Notes: a model not told the origin generated them from the sequence alone. 64,000 nt of DNA from an uncultured Limosilactobacillus sp. (GCF_934202705.1 NZ_CAKPYE010000001.1:124001-188000); one strand, 5' to 3'. Shown: positions 32,627-42,377, numbered from the stretch's first letter. Made by a program: numbers and translations.

Positions 32627-35056
32627 CTAACGAATTTCTGCACCTAATTCTTCAGTCAAATGCTTTTCAATCTTATTAAACGCTTCGTTAACTGTTTCTT
32701 CCTTAAGTGTCCCATTATCATCTTGATAAGTCAACGTATAAGCCAGCGACTTCTTACCATTTGGTAAGTGCACACCAGTATAAACATCAAACAGATGAAC
32801 ATGCTTCAAGAAAGCCCCGCCACGTCGATTAATGATTGCTAAAACATCGTCATTTGTAATGTTATCATCTACCAATAATGCAATATCACGGGTGATTTCC
32901 GGATATTTACTAATGTGTTGATAGTGTTTGTCCAGAACATCAGCTGCTAAAACATCTTCCAAGTTAATTTCAAAGACGTAGGTCGACGCAATTTTATATT
33001 CCTTTGTTACATTCGGGTGAACCTGCCCAATAAATCCAATCACGTGGTCATCCAGTAAAATATTAGCAGTCCGTCCCGGATGCATCTCTGGCCGACTATG
33101 ATCCGCCACAAAAGTAATTGTGCCCGCTACTGCTAAGTTCTTAAGATATTGTTCAACAATTCCCTTTAGCTGATAGAAATCGACTGGTTGCGCCTTAACG
33201 TGCCAACCATCGGCAATCAAGCTACCAGTAACCGCTCCAGCAACGTGTTCTTGTTCCTCTGGTCGTTCACCGCCCTTCGGAATAAAGACCCGGCCTTGTT
33301 CATACAATGCGACGTTAGTTACCTTCCGAGCTGCATTGTATGCCAAATCATTAAGCAACCCAGAAATAATATTCATCCGCGTTGCCACGTGATCAGAACT
33401 CATTGGATAATCGAGTTTCATTGGATCAGTCTCACTTGGCTCGATTTCAAATTGCTTAGCTTTTTCAACAGTTGTTAACGAATAACTAATGGCTTGATTC
33501 AAGCCCATTCCTTCTAAGACGTGTCGACTAGCACGTAACTTTCTCTGCCGTTCAGTCAAGCCACCCAAGTTTCTAGTCATGACTGGTAACGTTGATGGAA
33601 TATTATCATACCCATATAGACGAGCAATTTCCTCGTAGAGGTCTGCTGGTAAACTGATATCCCACCGCCGGGCTGGCACCGTCACAATGATGGCATCTTC
33701 ACTCTTTTGAACAGTCTTAAACGCCAACCGCGTAAAAATTGCAGCAACTTCGTCCATATCAATGTTGATACCAAGGACTTGGTTAATCTTGTGTAATGAT
33801 AGTTCAATCTCTTGAACTGGGTACTCATGCTCATGACCAACAACGATGCCCTGCGTCACTTGACCACTAGCCAACTTTTGTAACCAATATGCCGCTTCAT
33901 CCAAAGCTTGTTCAACGGTTTCTGGATTAATACCTCGTTCAAACCGCATTGAAGATTCACTATGGAGATCCAAACGACGTGCTTGTTTGCGAACCATTAC
34001 TGGGTTAAAAATTGCTGATTCTAAAACCACATTTTGGGTCTGAGCATCAACCTTGGTACTCTCACCGCCCATAGTACCGGCCAAAGCAACTGGTTGATCA
34101 TCAGCTGTCACTACTATATCTTGCGCTTGAAGTACTTGTTCTTCGCCATCTAATGTTGTTATTTTTTCACCATCATGAGCATGACGAACCATAATCTCAT
34201 GACTCGGTAACTTATCATAATCAAAACTATGTAACGGCTGCCCATACTTTAATAGAATATAATTAGTAACATCAACAACATTATTAATTGGTCGAATTCC
34301 AGAATTCCATAAGCGAATTTGAAGCCAGAGCGGACTTTCAGTAACTTTAACGTTCTTAATTACCCGAAGTTTGTAAACTGGTGCCAACTGATCATCAGCC
34401 ACCTTAGCAGAAACTAGCTCCGCCGTCCGCTCGTTACTGTTTTCGGTGACGGGATGACACTGAAAACCATTTGGCAAATCATAAATGGCCGCTAAATCAT
34501 TGACATTCCCATAAATACTAAGCATATCGCCACGGTTAGGCGTTACATCGGTATCGACAATTGTATCGTCCATCCCCAAATATGGAAAAACGGAATCACC
34601 AACTTTAGCGTCATCCGGTAAGAACCAAATGCCCGCTTCATAGTCTTTTGGCGCAACTTTTTCACTAAAGCCAATTTCTTGCAAAGCGCAAAGCATCCCA
34701 TCGGATTCTTGGCCACGAATTTTTCCACGTTTAATTTTAACGTTATCAGCAATTCGCGCTCCATGCAGTGCCACAATTACCTTCTTACCTGCTTGAACAT
34801 TGGGTGCCCCACAAACAATCTGAATTGTCTCATCATCGCTAATCTTAACTTGGCAGACGGACATGTGGTCTGAATCAGGATGAGGAACACATTCTTCAAC
34901 ATAACCAACAATGATTTTCTTTAAACCATCACTTGGAGAACTTACCGAATTAATGTCTACTGAGGTCCGAGCCAGTTTTTCAGCTAATGCTGCCGGCTTA
35001 ATTTTGTTTTGCTCAAGTGGTAAGTATTTATTTAACCATTGGTATGATACTTTCAT
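32627..35056 (-). CDS. pheT: Phenylalanyl-tRNA synthetase beta subunit
   Basis: Editing and tRNA-binding subunit of PheRS. The 809-aa protein starts MKVSYQWLNKYLPLE and has the EMAP-like OB fold (VGYVEECVPHPDSDHMSVCQV), the B3/B4 editing domain, the B5 domain, and the C-terminal anticodon-binding domain (HISKYPEITRDIALLVDD). Length is typical. It follows pheS by six bases and shares its T-box control. Confidence 0.97.
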   Translation of the reverse strand: MKVSYQWLNKYLPLEQNKIKPAALAEKLARTSVDINSVSSPSDGLKKIIVGYVEECVPHPDSDHMSVCQVKISDDETIQIVCGAPNVQAGKKVIVALHGARIADNVKIKRGKIRGQESDGMLCALQEIGFSEKVAPKDYEAGIWFLPDDAKVGDSVFPYLGMDDTIVDTDVTPNRGDMLSIYGNVNDLAAIYDLPNGFQCHPVTENSNERTAELVSAKVADDQLAPVYKLRVIKNVKVTESPLWLQIRLWNSGIRPINNVVDVTNYILLKYGQPLHSFDYDKLPSHEIMVRHAHDGEKITTLDGEEQVLQAQDIVVTADDQPVALAGTMGGESTKVDAQTQNVVLESAIFNPVMVRKQARRLDLHSESSMRFERGINPETVEQALDEAAYWLQKLASGQVTQGIVVGHEHEYPVQEIELSLHKINQVLGINIDMDEVAAIFTRLAFKTVQKSEDAIIVTVPARRWDISLPADLYEEIARLYGYDNIPSTLPVMTRNLGGLTERQRKLRASRHVLEGMGLNQAISYSLTTVEKAKQFEIEPSETDPMKLDYPMSSDHVATRMNIISGLLNDLAYNAARKVTNVALYEQGRVFIPKGGERPEEQEHVAGAVTGSLIADGWHVKAQPVDFYQLKGIVEQYLKNLAVAGTITFVADHSRPEMHPGRTANILLDDHVIGFIGQVHPNVTKEYKIASTYVFEINLEDVLAADVLDKHYQHISKYPEITRDIALLVDDNITNDDVLAIINRRGGAFLKHVHLFDVYTGVHLPNGKKSLAYTLTYQDDNGTLKEETVNEAFNKIEKHLTEELGAEIR

Positions 35057-35062
35057 AATCCA

Positions 35063-36109
35063 CTATCCTTTCTGATCAAATTGGGTCAAGAATCGCACAT
35101 CATTTTGGTAGAAATCACGAATGTCTTCTACACCGTACTTCAACATTGCAAACCGATCAGGTCCTAACCCAAAGGCAAAGCCACCGTACTCTTCTGGATC
35201 AACTCCGGACATTTTTAAAACATTCGGGTGAACCATTCCGGCTCCTAGTACTTCAATCCAACCCGTATTCTTGCAAATTGCACAACCTTTGCCGAGACAG
35301 TTAAAACAAGTGATGTCCGCTTCGACTGACGGTTCGGTAAATGGGAAGTAGCTTGGTCGTAACCGTACTTTCAGTTGATCACCAAAGAGGTGCTGGGCTA
35401 CGACTTCCAGTGTTCCTTTTAAATCGGCCATTGTTACATGCTTACCAACAACCATGCCTTCAACCTGGTGGAACTGATGACTGTGCGTTGCGTCATCAGT
35501 ATCTCGCCGGTAAACCTTACCTGGTGAGATCATCTTTAAGGGTCCCTTGCTAAAGTCATGTTTTTCAAGCATCCGTGCTTGCATTGGTGATGTCTGTGTC
35601 CGCATCAAAACAGACGGGGTGACATAGAAAGTATCTTGCATATCCCGTGCGGGGTGATCCTTCGGCAAGTTTAATTTTTCAAAGTTATAAACCTCTTGTT
35701 CAACCTCATCACCGACAGCAACTTCATACCCCATATCAGTAAACAGGTCTACTAACTGATCAATTACCTGCTGAATGACATGTGGTTGTCCTTGTGCAAC
35801 CGGAGTTCCTGGTAACGTCACATCTAGACTTTCCTTAGCAAGTCGCGCGTTCATCAATTGCTCTTCTAGTACTGTTCGTCGTTCTTCGAGCAATTTTTGT
35901 AAGTCATCACGTACTTGATTAGCATATTTACCAACTTTTGGCCGCTCCTCAGCACTTAAGTCTTTCATGCCCCGCAAAACATTTGTAATCGGGCCTTTCT
36001 TTCCTAAAAATTTTACTCGAATTTGATTAATTGCATCTAAATTCGAACTATTTTGAATTGCATCAGCACCTTGCTGACGTAATTCTTCAAGCTTCTCTTT
36101 TAATCCCAT
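35063..36109 (-). CDS. pheS: Phenylalanyl-tRNA synthetase alpha subunit
   Basis: Catalytic subunit of the alpha2-beta2 synthetase. 348 aa from MGLKEKLEELRQQG, ATG with AAGGAGGATCAT upstream. The class II motifs are visible: LMRTQTSPMQAR, MISPGKVYRRDTDDATHSHQFHQVEGMVV (motif 2) and GFAFGLGPDRFAMLKYGV (motif 3). It is the first gene after the T-box leader. Confidence 0.97.
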   Translation of the reverse strand: MGLKEKLEELRQQGADAIQNSSNLDAINQIRVKFLGKKGPITNVLRGMKDLSAEERPKVGKYANQVRDDLQKLLEERRTVLEEQLMNARLAKESLDVTLPGTPVAQGQPHVIQQVIDQLVDLFTDMGYEVAVGDEVEQEVYNFEKLNLPKDHPARDMQDTFYVTPSVLMRTQTSPMQARMLEKHDFSKGPLKMISPGKVYRRDTDDATHSHQFHQVEGMVVGKHVTMADLKGTLEVVAQHLFGDQLKVRLRPSYFPFTEPSVEADITCFNCLGKGCAICKNTGWIEVLGAGMVHPNVLKMSGVDPEEYGGFAFGLGPDRFAMLKYGVEDIRDFYQNDVRFLTQFDQKG

Positions 36110-36124
36110 ATGATCCTCCTTAAA

Positions 36125-36360
36125 AATTAAAAAGCCTCGTCCCAACAAGGGACGAGGCTATCGCGGTACCACCCTAGTTTACGGTTATTGTAACCATACA
36201 CTTTCGTGATTAGATAACGGCTATCAACCGGATACAAACATACCAGCTCTGGAAGTGAAATTCATCGTAAAACCTAAAAACGACTTCCAGTTTATGAATC
36301 GTTTCTCCCTGTTAGATTTACCAGACTACTAGTTTCCATCGTTGCTGTTTCTAAAAGTTG
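36125..36360 (-). promoter_or_regulatory. T-box riboswitch of pheST
   Basis: The leader contains the T-box AGGGTGGTACCGCG (36175-36162, minus), which pairs with the tRNA acceptor end, and just after it a terminator with arms AGCCTCGTCCC and GGGACGAGGCT followed by TTTTT. Uncharged tRNA-Phe should stabilise the antiterminator. A UUC in GATGAATTTCAC is a plausible Phe specifier. Strong evidence from the motif and the downstream gene. Confidence 0.95.
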
Positions 36361-36365
36361 GCTTT

Positions 36366-36395
36366 ATTGTAAACTAATCCCCTCAAGAACGTCAA
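36366..36395 (-). promoter_or_regulatory. Promoter of the pheST operon
   Basis: TTGACG (36395-36390) and TACAAT (36371-36366) on the minus strand, spacer 18, at the 5' edge of the T-box leader. The -35 lies four bases from the hxlR stop. Confidence 0.75.
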
Positions 36396-36398
36396 GAG

Positions 36399-36731
36399 TT
36401 AATCACACCACTTATCACTCCATACATGCACTGCACTCATTACCGGAGCCAGCTCACGTCCTCGCTCCGTTAATGAATATTCAATCCGGCTTTCTCCTGG
36501 AAACGTATTTCTTTGAACTATCTCTTCATCTTCAAGTTCTTTGAGACGTTCTACCAGGACGCGATCGCTACATTTGTCAACATGCGCCGCTAAATCTTTA
36601 AAGCGCTGTGTATGTTCATTTAATAGCACTTCGATAATCAACCCGTTCCACTTTTTCCCTAAAATTGTAAAGGTATGTTCGAAACGAGGACAAAGACAGA
36701 AATCATCCTGTTGACCATTAGAATGCTCCAT
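36399..36731 (-). CDS. HxlR-family transcriptional regulator
   Basis: 110-aa winged-helix protein: CLCPRFEHTFTILGKKWNGLIIEVLL, then KDLAAHVDKCSDRVLVERLKELEDEEIVQRNTF and EYSLTERGRELAPVM, the HxlR/MarR-like core. The N-terminal CxCP resembles redox- or aldehyde-responsive HxlR proteins, in which a cysteine senses electrophiles. No target gene is adjacent. RBS is AAAGGAGG before ATG. Confidence 0.9.
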   Translation of the reverse strand: MEHSNGQQDDFCLCPRFEHTFTILGKKWNGLIIEVLLNEHTQRFKDLAAHVDKCSDRVLVERLKELEDEEIVQRNTFPGESRIEYSLTERGRELAPVMSAVHVWSDKWCD

Positions 36732-36761
36732 AATTTGGCCTCCTTTTAATCAGCATTAAAT

Positions 36762-37268
36762 TTATGAGAACTTTTTATATGAACGCTTATGCCAGCGAGC
36801 TTCAACTCGCATCCGAAGCGGGCTAAAGAATTCATGTTCAGCTTCGTAATCATCAACTAATGAAACAATTAAACTTTCCATGTATTTAGGCAGTGCCAAA
36901 GTAGCCCCAAACATATGTTTCAAAATGATATCCCGTTCTTTGTCATTCAAATTGGTGATTTTTTCCGCATTTCTCAAAGCCACCCGGGGATGAATAAAAG
37001 CATGTGACCCCAAGTCAAACTTCGTAGTTCGCCAATCATAGTAGAATAAATCGTGCAGTAACCCAGCACGCGCTGTGCTCCGATAATCAAGATGCATTCG
37101 TTTGGCAATCCGATAACTATCGTAAGAAACTGCAATGGAATGACGAAGGCGGTTTGAATGATGGTGTTGAGTATAATTTGCTAACTTCTGAACTGCTGGT
37201 TGAGCTAATAAATCTTGAACAATCGCAACATACTGCGCATCATTTTTCCACTCATCAGATGTTCTCAT
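36762..37268 (-). CDS. HD-domain phosphohydrolase-like protein
   Basis: 168 aa. HHSNRLRHSIAVSYDSYRIAKRMHLDYRSTARAGLLHDLFYYDWR shows the HD motif (LLHDLF) with an upstream His, and later FIHPRVALRNAEKI and LKHMFGATLALPKYME with further histidines. The family hydrolyses nucleotides or nucleotide-like phosphates with a metal; this substrate is unknown. It stands between the rRNA methyltransferase and hxlR. Confidence 0.85.
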   Translation of the reverse strand: MRTSDEWKNDAQYVAIVQDLLAQPAVQKLANYTQHHHSNRLRHSIAVSYDSYRIAKRMHLDYRSTARAGLLHDLFYYDWRTTKFDLGSHAFIHPRVALRNAEKITNLNDKERDIILKHMFGATLALPKYMESLIVSLVDDYEAEHEFFSPLRMRVEARWHKRSYKKFS

Positions 37269-37354
37269 TGAGATCAGTTCTCCTTTATTAATTATTATCC
37301 ATATTTTACACGATTTTATCGTAAAAAGGAATATTAAACTTACTTTTTATAAGC

Positions 37355-38128
37355 CTACTTCTCCCGATTTAACTGAAACATAAGAATTCCAGCTGACACC
37401 GCGACGTTGAGTGATTCTGCATTGCCACGCATTGGTATATATAAATTGGTAGTCGTTTGAGACAATAACTCCGCCGCCATTCCTTGACCTTCATTGCCCA
37501 TCACTAAAGCAAAGTCATTACCAGGCTGAACTTCACGAAAATTTTTTGCTTGGGGGTTAAGTTGAGTACCGAAAACCGGATGTTGTGCATCTTTAAAATC
37601 ATTAATCCACCGTTTTAAATCCGTAACTACCAAGCGAAGATGAAATTGACTCCCTTGCATGGAACGGACAACTTTCGGATTAAAAAAGTCTGCTGTTCGA
37701 TTGCTGGCAACCACCCCCGCAAATCCGGCAGCATCTGCCGTCCGGACCATTGTTCCAACATTACCAGGATCCTGAACCCGATCCAATAACAGCCATGCCC
37801 CCTGCTTTGCATCTGGAACTTCACGAACATTAGGCAATTTTGCCACCGCCACAATTCCTTGGGGGCTACTGGTTTCAGTGATGTGCTTAATGACCTCCGA
37901 AGTCACCTCATACACATTTTGAAATCGTGCTACAATATCCTCATGTTGAGTTAATTCATCAGCAGTGCCAATTAAGGCAACTAACTGTTGGTTACTTTGG
38001 CTTGCTTCCTGAACCAGATGCCAGCCGTCTAGTAAATATTGGCCAAATTTTTTACGACCTCTGCGAGTTTGCAATTTTCGCCAATCTTTAACATGCTGAT
38101 TATGAACAGACGTAATTTGTTCTTTCAT
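37355..38128 (-). CDS. TrmH/SpoU-family RNA 2'-O-methyltransferase
   Basis: 257 aa. N-terminal substrate-binding domain (RRGRKKFGQYLLDGWHLVQEA) and a knotted SPOUT domain: LLLDRVQDPGNVGTMVRTADAAGF, FALVMGNEGQGM and LYIPMRGNAESLNVAVSAGI, the three SpoU motifs. Target is probably 23S rRNA; the exact nucleotide is not readable. In Bacilli this gene (ysgA-like) often precedes pheS, and it does so here with hxlR and the HD gene inserted. Confidence 0.92.
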   Translation of the reverse strand: MKEQITSVHNQHVKDWRKLQTRRGRKKFGQYLLDGWHLVQEASQSNQQLVALIGTADELTQHEDIVARFQNVYEVTSEVIKHITETSSPQGIVAVAKLPNVREVPDAKQGAWLLLDRVQDPGNVGTMVRTADAAGFAGVVASNRTADFFNPKVVRSMQGSQFHLRLVVTDLKRWINDFKDAQHPVFGTQLNPQAKNFREVQPGNDFALVMGNEGQGMAAELLSQTTTNLYIPMRGNAESLNVAVSAGILMFQLNREK

Positions 38129-38187
38129 TTACTTTCACCTCATTTTAGTAACGCAATTATACCATTAATTAAACGGGGGCGTTTCGC

Positions 38188-38466
38188 ATGATTAATTATC
38201 ATTTAATAGTGAGCGGCCGAGTTCAAGGAGTCGGTTTTCGATGGAGCACATACCAATTAGCTCAAGAATTAGCAGTTTGTGGATATGTGCAAAACCAATT
38301 GGATGGCACTGTTTTGATTGTAGTTCAGGGTCCTCATGAGCTAGTTCGTAAATTTGTTCAAGCTGTTCGTGATGGCGTTAATCAATTTGTCCGAGTTGAT
38401 AACATCCAAATTAAACCGGGTAATTTAATCAAAGACCATCATTTTTCCATTAAGGAATCATGGTAA
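38188..38466 (+). CDS. Acylphosphatase
   Basis: 92 aa. Hydrolyses acyl phosphates. The catalytic residues sit in GRVQGVGFRW (Arg) and YVQNQLDGTV (Asn), in the standard ferredoxin-like fold. It is divergent from the rRNA methyltransferase and upstream of yidC on the plus strand. Typical length. Confidence 0.95.
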   Translation: MINYHLIVSGRVQGVGFRWSTYQLAQELAVCGYVQNQLDGTVLIVVQGPHELVRKFVQAVRDGVNQFVRVDNIQIKPGNLIKDHHFSIKESW

Positions 38467-38538
38467 TCAGACTGGAATTAACCACTTTTTTAGGGTAAGA
38501 TACCCTTTGTATAACTTTAAAATAAAGGATTGAGTTGA

Positions 38539-39471
38539 TTGAAAAAACAAAAACGCTGGTTATTAGCGACTGGATTACTGGGAACTTTAGTAATGCTCTC
38601 CGGGTGTGTGCGCACGACCAAGAGTGGCAAACCGTATGGCATGGTTTATGAGTATCTTGCCAAACCAATGCAGCATTTAATGGAGTGGCTTGCTAGTCAC
38701 CTGGGCGATAATTATGGTTGGGCAATTATCGTTATCGTCATTATCGTTCGACTAATCTTACTTCCAGTAATGATGAGTCAAATGAAGAAATCGACACTCA
38801 TGCAAGAAAAAATGTCAATGATTCAACCGCAATTGCGAGAAATTCAACGACAGCAAAAGGCAGCTAAAACACCTGAAGAGCAAGCTGCAGCTACTCAAGC
38901 AATGATGGCATTATATCGCGATAATAACATTAGTATGACTGGTGGGATTGGTTGTTTGCCATTGCTAATTCAACTACCAGTTTTTGCAGCATTATATGCA
39001 GCCATTCGTTATTCTCCAGATCTCTATCATGCTACGTTCATGGGAATCCCACTAGGGAAACCAAGTATTTTATTAGCTATTCTCTCATTTGTTGCCTACC
39101 TCTTCCAAGGATGGCTCTCCATGATCGGAATGCCAAAGAACCAACAAGCGCAAATGCGCATGATGATGTTAATGAGTCCAGTAATGATTTTCTTCATTTC
39201 AATGACCTCTTCTGCTGGATTAGGTCTTTATTTCTTCATTGGTGGATTGTTTGCAATTCTGCAAACGTGGCTGGTCAATGCTTATCGTCCACGATTAAAG
39301 AAACAAATTGCCCAAGAAGTTCAAAATCGTCCTGTTAAAAAACCAACGGTTCAACCGCAATCCGTCATAACAGAAGAAAAATCTTCTCATCAAGACACAA
39401 TCCAACAATTAAAAAAGAAACCTAGTACACAACCGAAACGACGCAACGCTGGTAAACAACATCGAAAATAA
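38539..39471 (+). CDS. yidC: Membrane protein insertase YidC (lipoprotein type)
   Basis: 310 aa; TTG start at 38539. Signal peptide with lipobox LSGC (about residues 20-23), then five membrane segments of the Oxa1/YidC2 core (NYGWAIIVIVIIVRLILLPVM, GGIGCLPLLIQLPVFAALYAAI, GLGLYFFIGGLFAILQTW) and a basic C-terminal tail (KKPSTQPKRRNAGKQH) that binds ribosomes in YidC2 proteins. The tail suggests the YidC2 paralogue. A weak hairpin lies upstream. Confidence 0.94.
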   Translation: MKKQKRWLLATGLLGTLVMLSGCVRTTKSGKPYGMVYEYLAKPMQHLMEWLASHLGDNYGWAIIVIVIIVRLILLPVMMSQMKKSTLMQEKMSMIQPQLREIQRQQKAAKTPEEQAAATQAMMALYRDNNISMTGGIGCLPLLIQLPVFAALYAAIRYSPDLYHATFMGIPLGKPSILLAILSFVAYLFQGWLSMIGMPKNQQAQMRMMMLMSPVMIFFISMTSSAGLGLYFFIGGLFAILQTWLVNAYRPRLKKQIAQEVQNRPVKKPTVQPQSVITEEKSSHQDTIQQLKKKPSTQPKRRNAGKQHRK

Positions 39472-39479
39472 CTAACTAA

Positions 39480-39516
39480 GGGCCTAGAATCGTATTAAAC
39501 GGTTCTAGACCCTTTT
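39480..39516 (+). terminator. Terminator after yidC
   Basis: GGG-CTAGAA and TTCTAG-CCC arms with TTTTT; the RBS of the next gene follows 5 bases later. Confidence 0.8.
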
Positions 39517-39535
39517 TCAAGGAGGTTTCACTATA

Positions 39536-39946
39536 ATGATTAAGCCAATTATTCATGATCTCAAAATTCTACAAAAGCCTTGCGATCCTGCCAAACCTCA
39601 GGATTTACAGATTGCCCACGATTTACTCGATACTTTACAAGCTCATCGGCAAAACTGCGTCGGCCTCGCTGCCAATATGATTGGTATCTCTAAACAAATT
39701 ATTGCAGTTTCAATTGGCCCTGCTCACATTGCGATGCTTAATCCGAAAATTATCCATCAACATGATCCATATCAAACCAAAGAAGGGTGTCTGAGTTTAC
39801 CTGGCCAACGATTAACGACACGTTATCAAACGATCACAGTGAAATTTACTGATATTCAAGGACAACCACAACGCTTGACCTTAAGTGACTTTCCTGCCCA
39901 AATTGTTCAGCATGAGGTAGATCATTGTAACGGCACTTTAATTTAA
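39536..39946 (+). CDS. Short peptide deformylase-like protein
   Basis: 136 aa. The metal site is intact: EGCLSLPG (Cys) and QHEVDH (two His, Glu). Motif 1, normally GxGLAAPQ, reads CVGLAANM, so the conserved Gln is Met. This short form with AANMIG is known in streptococci and lactobacilli beside a normal deformylase, so activity is uncertain. RBS AAGGAGG. It has its own terminator and opens no operon. Confidence 0.85.
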   Translation: MIKPIIHDLKILQKPCDPAKPQDLQIAHDLLDTLQAHRQNCVGLAANMIGISKQIIAVSIGPAHIAMLNPKIIHQHDPYQTKEGCLSLPGQRLTTRYQTITVKFTDIQGQPQRLTLSDFPAQIVQHEVDHCNGTLI

Positions 39947-39966
39947 AATAAAATTCTTCACGTGGT

Positions 39967-40020
39967 CCACAAATGGGCTGGAGTGCTCGGCAAAGCCGAA
40001 CTCTCCAGCCCATTTGTTGT
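39967..40020. terminator. Convergent terminator
   Basis: ACAAATGGGCTGGAG and CTCCAGCCCATTTGT form a 15-base stem, with an inner hairpin CGGC/GCCG. Separates the deformylase-like gene from the histidine kinase. Confidence 0.85.
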
Positions 40021-40106
40021 ACTCCCATACAGACTTTTGTACATCAACAGGGTCCAAAATCGAATTCGTAATCAGTTCTTGTCCCGCTCACAATTCATAG
40101 ACTACA

Positions 40107-41600
40107 CTAATCTTTGTTGTCATGAACATGCTTAACAATTGGTAACGTAATGCGAAAAATCGATCCAGCACCGACTTGACTTTCTAAGGTGATGGTCCCT
40201 CGATATCCTTTGACAAGTCGCTCAGCAATTGAAAGGCCCAAACCATTGCCACCTTTCTTGCGACTACGTGCTTTATCAACCCGATAAAAACGGTCAAAAA
40301 CTCGCTCAACATCTTCAGGGGCAATTCCTTCGCCAAAGTCCTGGACCGCAATTTCAACAGAATTATAATTTCGTGATAACGACAAATGAATTTCCTTACG
40401 ATCAGTAGAATATTTCACCGCATTATCACATAAAATAATTAAAATTTGCTCTAAATGATCTCGATAAATGCTTACTTCCACATCCTGACGAAGATCATCG
40501 TCTAAAGTAAATTGAAAATCAGGATGAATCATCTGAAAATTGTTATAAACTTGTTCAACAACTTCCTCAACTTTTGTCGTTGCATCCCGAAATTTGATTT
40601 CCACCTGTTCAGCTCTAGACAGATCTAACATTTCCTGAACTAAATTATTCATGCGACTAGTCTCCGCCAAAGCTGCTCGAATTGAGTCTTCAAGAACCTT
40701 AGGATCATCTTTTCCCCACCGTTCAAGCATTTCCATATGTCCTTGAATAATTGCGACAGGTGTCCGCAATTCATGGGAAACATCGCCAACAAATTGCGAC
40801 TGCTGATCAATATACCGTTGTGTACGATCCAACATTTCATTTAATAAACGACTTAATTCGCCTAATTCATCATTTCGGTTAGTTTCGGGAGCTCGAACAT
40901 CCTTAGTTGGATCTTTAGTGACCACTGCTAAAGTCTTTCCAATATCATTCAGTGGTCTTAATAAAATATATGACAGCCCATATCCTAACAAACCGCTAAA
41001 AATAACGACTAAACACAGTGCTAATCCAACAATTAACAGCAAATGATGATAGTGATGATAATAATTGATCAGGGGGTTTTCAATTTGAACGTAACCAATT
41101 GTCCGTTGATTCTTAGAATCGCGAACCGGTGTCCAACCAACTATCATTTTATGGTTGTGCCAATTTTGTAGAACTACCCGTTCAGATGAAGACTTCTGAA
41201 ATTTTTGGACAACTTTACCAGTTTGAAATAATAATTTACCTTGGGCGTTGAAAACTGCCACATTTTGATCGGCATCACTAAGTCCTTGCAATACTGGTCG
41301 ATGATAAATTTGATCAGTGTAAGATTTTTGTTGCTCATCTAAAATCTTTTTTTGCAAGGTTGCACTGACCGTCGCACGCGTCAAATCGTGCTGATTAGGG
41401 TTACGCTTAAGTTGACGACTAATCGTTACCAAGCTTTGTTTTAACGAGGCTCGTTCCTGGTTTAGTAGATCATTGGTAAAAGAGCTAAAGATCGTTACCA
41501 CAACTATTAGGCTAATGATTAGCGAGCCAATGGCCGTGCCAAACGCCCATTTCAACTTAAGAGAAAAAAACCTCTGTGGTTTTCGTTCTTGATCATCCAT
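40107..41600 (-). CDS. Sensor histidine kinase
   Basis: 497 aa. Two membrane helices (about 15-37 and 185-210) bracket an extracytoplasmic sensor domain; then HAMP (LLRPLNDIGKTLAVVTKDP), HisKA with SHELRTPVAIIQGHMEML (phospho-His), and HATPase with LCDNAVKYS, DFGEGIAPEDVERVFDRFYRVDKARS and GGNGLGLSIAERLV. It starts 15 bases after the response regulator. The pair resembles ArlRS/CsrRS of lactobacilli; the signal is unknown. Confidence 0.93.
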   Translation of the reverse strand: MDDQERKPQRFFSLKLKWAFGTAIGSLIISLIVVVTIFSSFTNDLLNQERASLKQSLVTISRQLKRNPNQHDLTRATVSATLQKKILDEQQKSYTDQIYHRPVLQGLSDADQNVAVFNAQGKLLFQTGKVVQKFQKSSSERVVLQNWHNHKMIVGWTPVRDSKNQRTIGYVQIENPLINYYHHYHHLLLIVGLALCLVVIFSGLLGYGLSYILLRPLNDIGKTLAVVTKDPTKDVRAPETNRNDELGELSRLLNEMLDRTQRYIDQQSQFVGDVSHELRTPVAIIQGHMEMLERWGKDDPKVLEDSIRAALAETSRMNNLVQEMLDLSRAEQVEIKFRDATTKVEEVVEQVYNNFQMIHPDFQFTLDDDLRQDVEVSIYRDHLEQILIILCDNAVKYSTDRKEIHLSLSRNYNSVEIAVQDFGEGIAPEDVERVFDRFYRVDKARSRKKGGNGLGLSIAERLVKGYRGTITLESQVGAGSIFRITLPIVKHVHDNKD

Positions 41601-41615
41601 AAGCTACCTCCCGTC

Positions 41616-42302
41616 CTACGAACGGATTACATAGCCAGTCCCTCGAACAGTTTGAATATAACTCTTTTCTCCTGGGCGATCGATCTTATTCCGTAAATAA
41701 CGAATGTAAACATCAACTACATTGGTTTCAACCTTCGCATCATATCCCCAAACTTTACTTAAAAGTTCTTGTCGCGACATCACCACGTTGATGTTTTCCA
41801 TTAAAATTAACAGTAACTCATATTCGCGTTTAGTTAAGTTAATAACCTCATCGCCACGTCGGACAACTCGATTTTCTTTTTCAATTGTTAAGTCTTGGTA
41901 CTGAACTGTCGTTTGATGGCTACTATTATTACCATCTTCAATACTAATTCGCCGAAGTAGCGCACGTACACGAGCTAATAATTCTTCAATCGCAAACGGC
42001 TTAACAATGTAATCATCAGCTCCATGATCAAGTCCAGAAACTCGATCAATAACAGAATCCCGCGCCGTCATGATGATAATTGGTGTATCTTTTTCTTCAC
42101 GCACCCGTCGTGCCACTTCAATACCATTTAATTCTGGTAACATTAAATCTAATAAAATCACATCAAAATCTTCACTAAGGGCAGCCTCTAACCCAGCTCG
42201 ACCATCAAGCTCAACGTCTGTTTCATAGCCTTCGTGTTTTAATTCTAAATTTACAAAGTTGGCAAGGTTTTCCTCATCTTCTATGATTAAAATCCGACTC
42301 AT
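41616..42302 (-). CDS. OmpR-family response regulator
   Basis: 228 aa. Receiver domain with phospho-acceptor Asp in DVILLDLMLPELNG and the switch Lys in DYIVKPFAIEELLARV; C-terminal winged helix with LTKREYELLLILMENINVVMSRQELLSKVWGYD and VRGTGYVIR. Transcribed before the kinase as one unit. No target genes can be inferred from the window. Confidence 0.95.
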   Translation of the reverse strand: MSRILIIEDEENLANFVNLELKHEGYETDVELDGRAGLEAALSEDFDVILLDLMLPELNGIEVARRVREEKDTPIIIMTARDSVIDRVSGLDHGADDYIVKPFAIEELLARVRALLRRISIEDGNNSSHQTTVQYQDLTIEKENRVVRRGDEVINLTKREYELLLILMENINVVMSRQELLSKVWGYDAKVETNVVDVYIRYLRNKIDRPGEKSYIQTVRGTGYVIRS

Positions 42303-42377
42303 TTTTTCACCTTCATAATTCTTTAAATCACTATTAAGTTTATCATAATTTTCTCATTAAAGGTTCTAAATTATAAA

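Noticed and set aside
38490..38507. AGGGTA-AGA-TACCCT hairpin upstream of yidC as a riboswitch
   Set aside because: Only six pairs and no conserved loop; more likely a weak terminator of the acylphosphatase gene.
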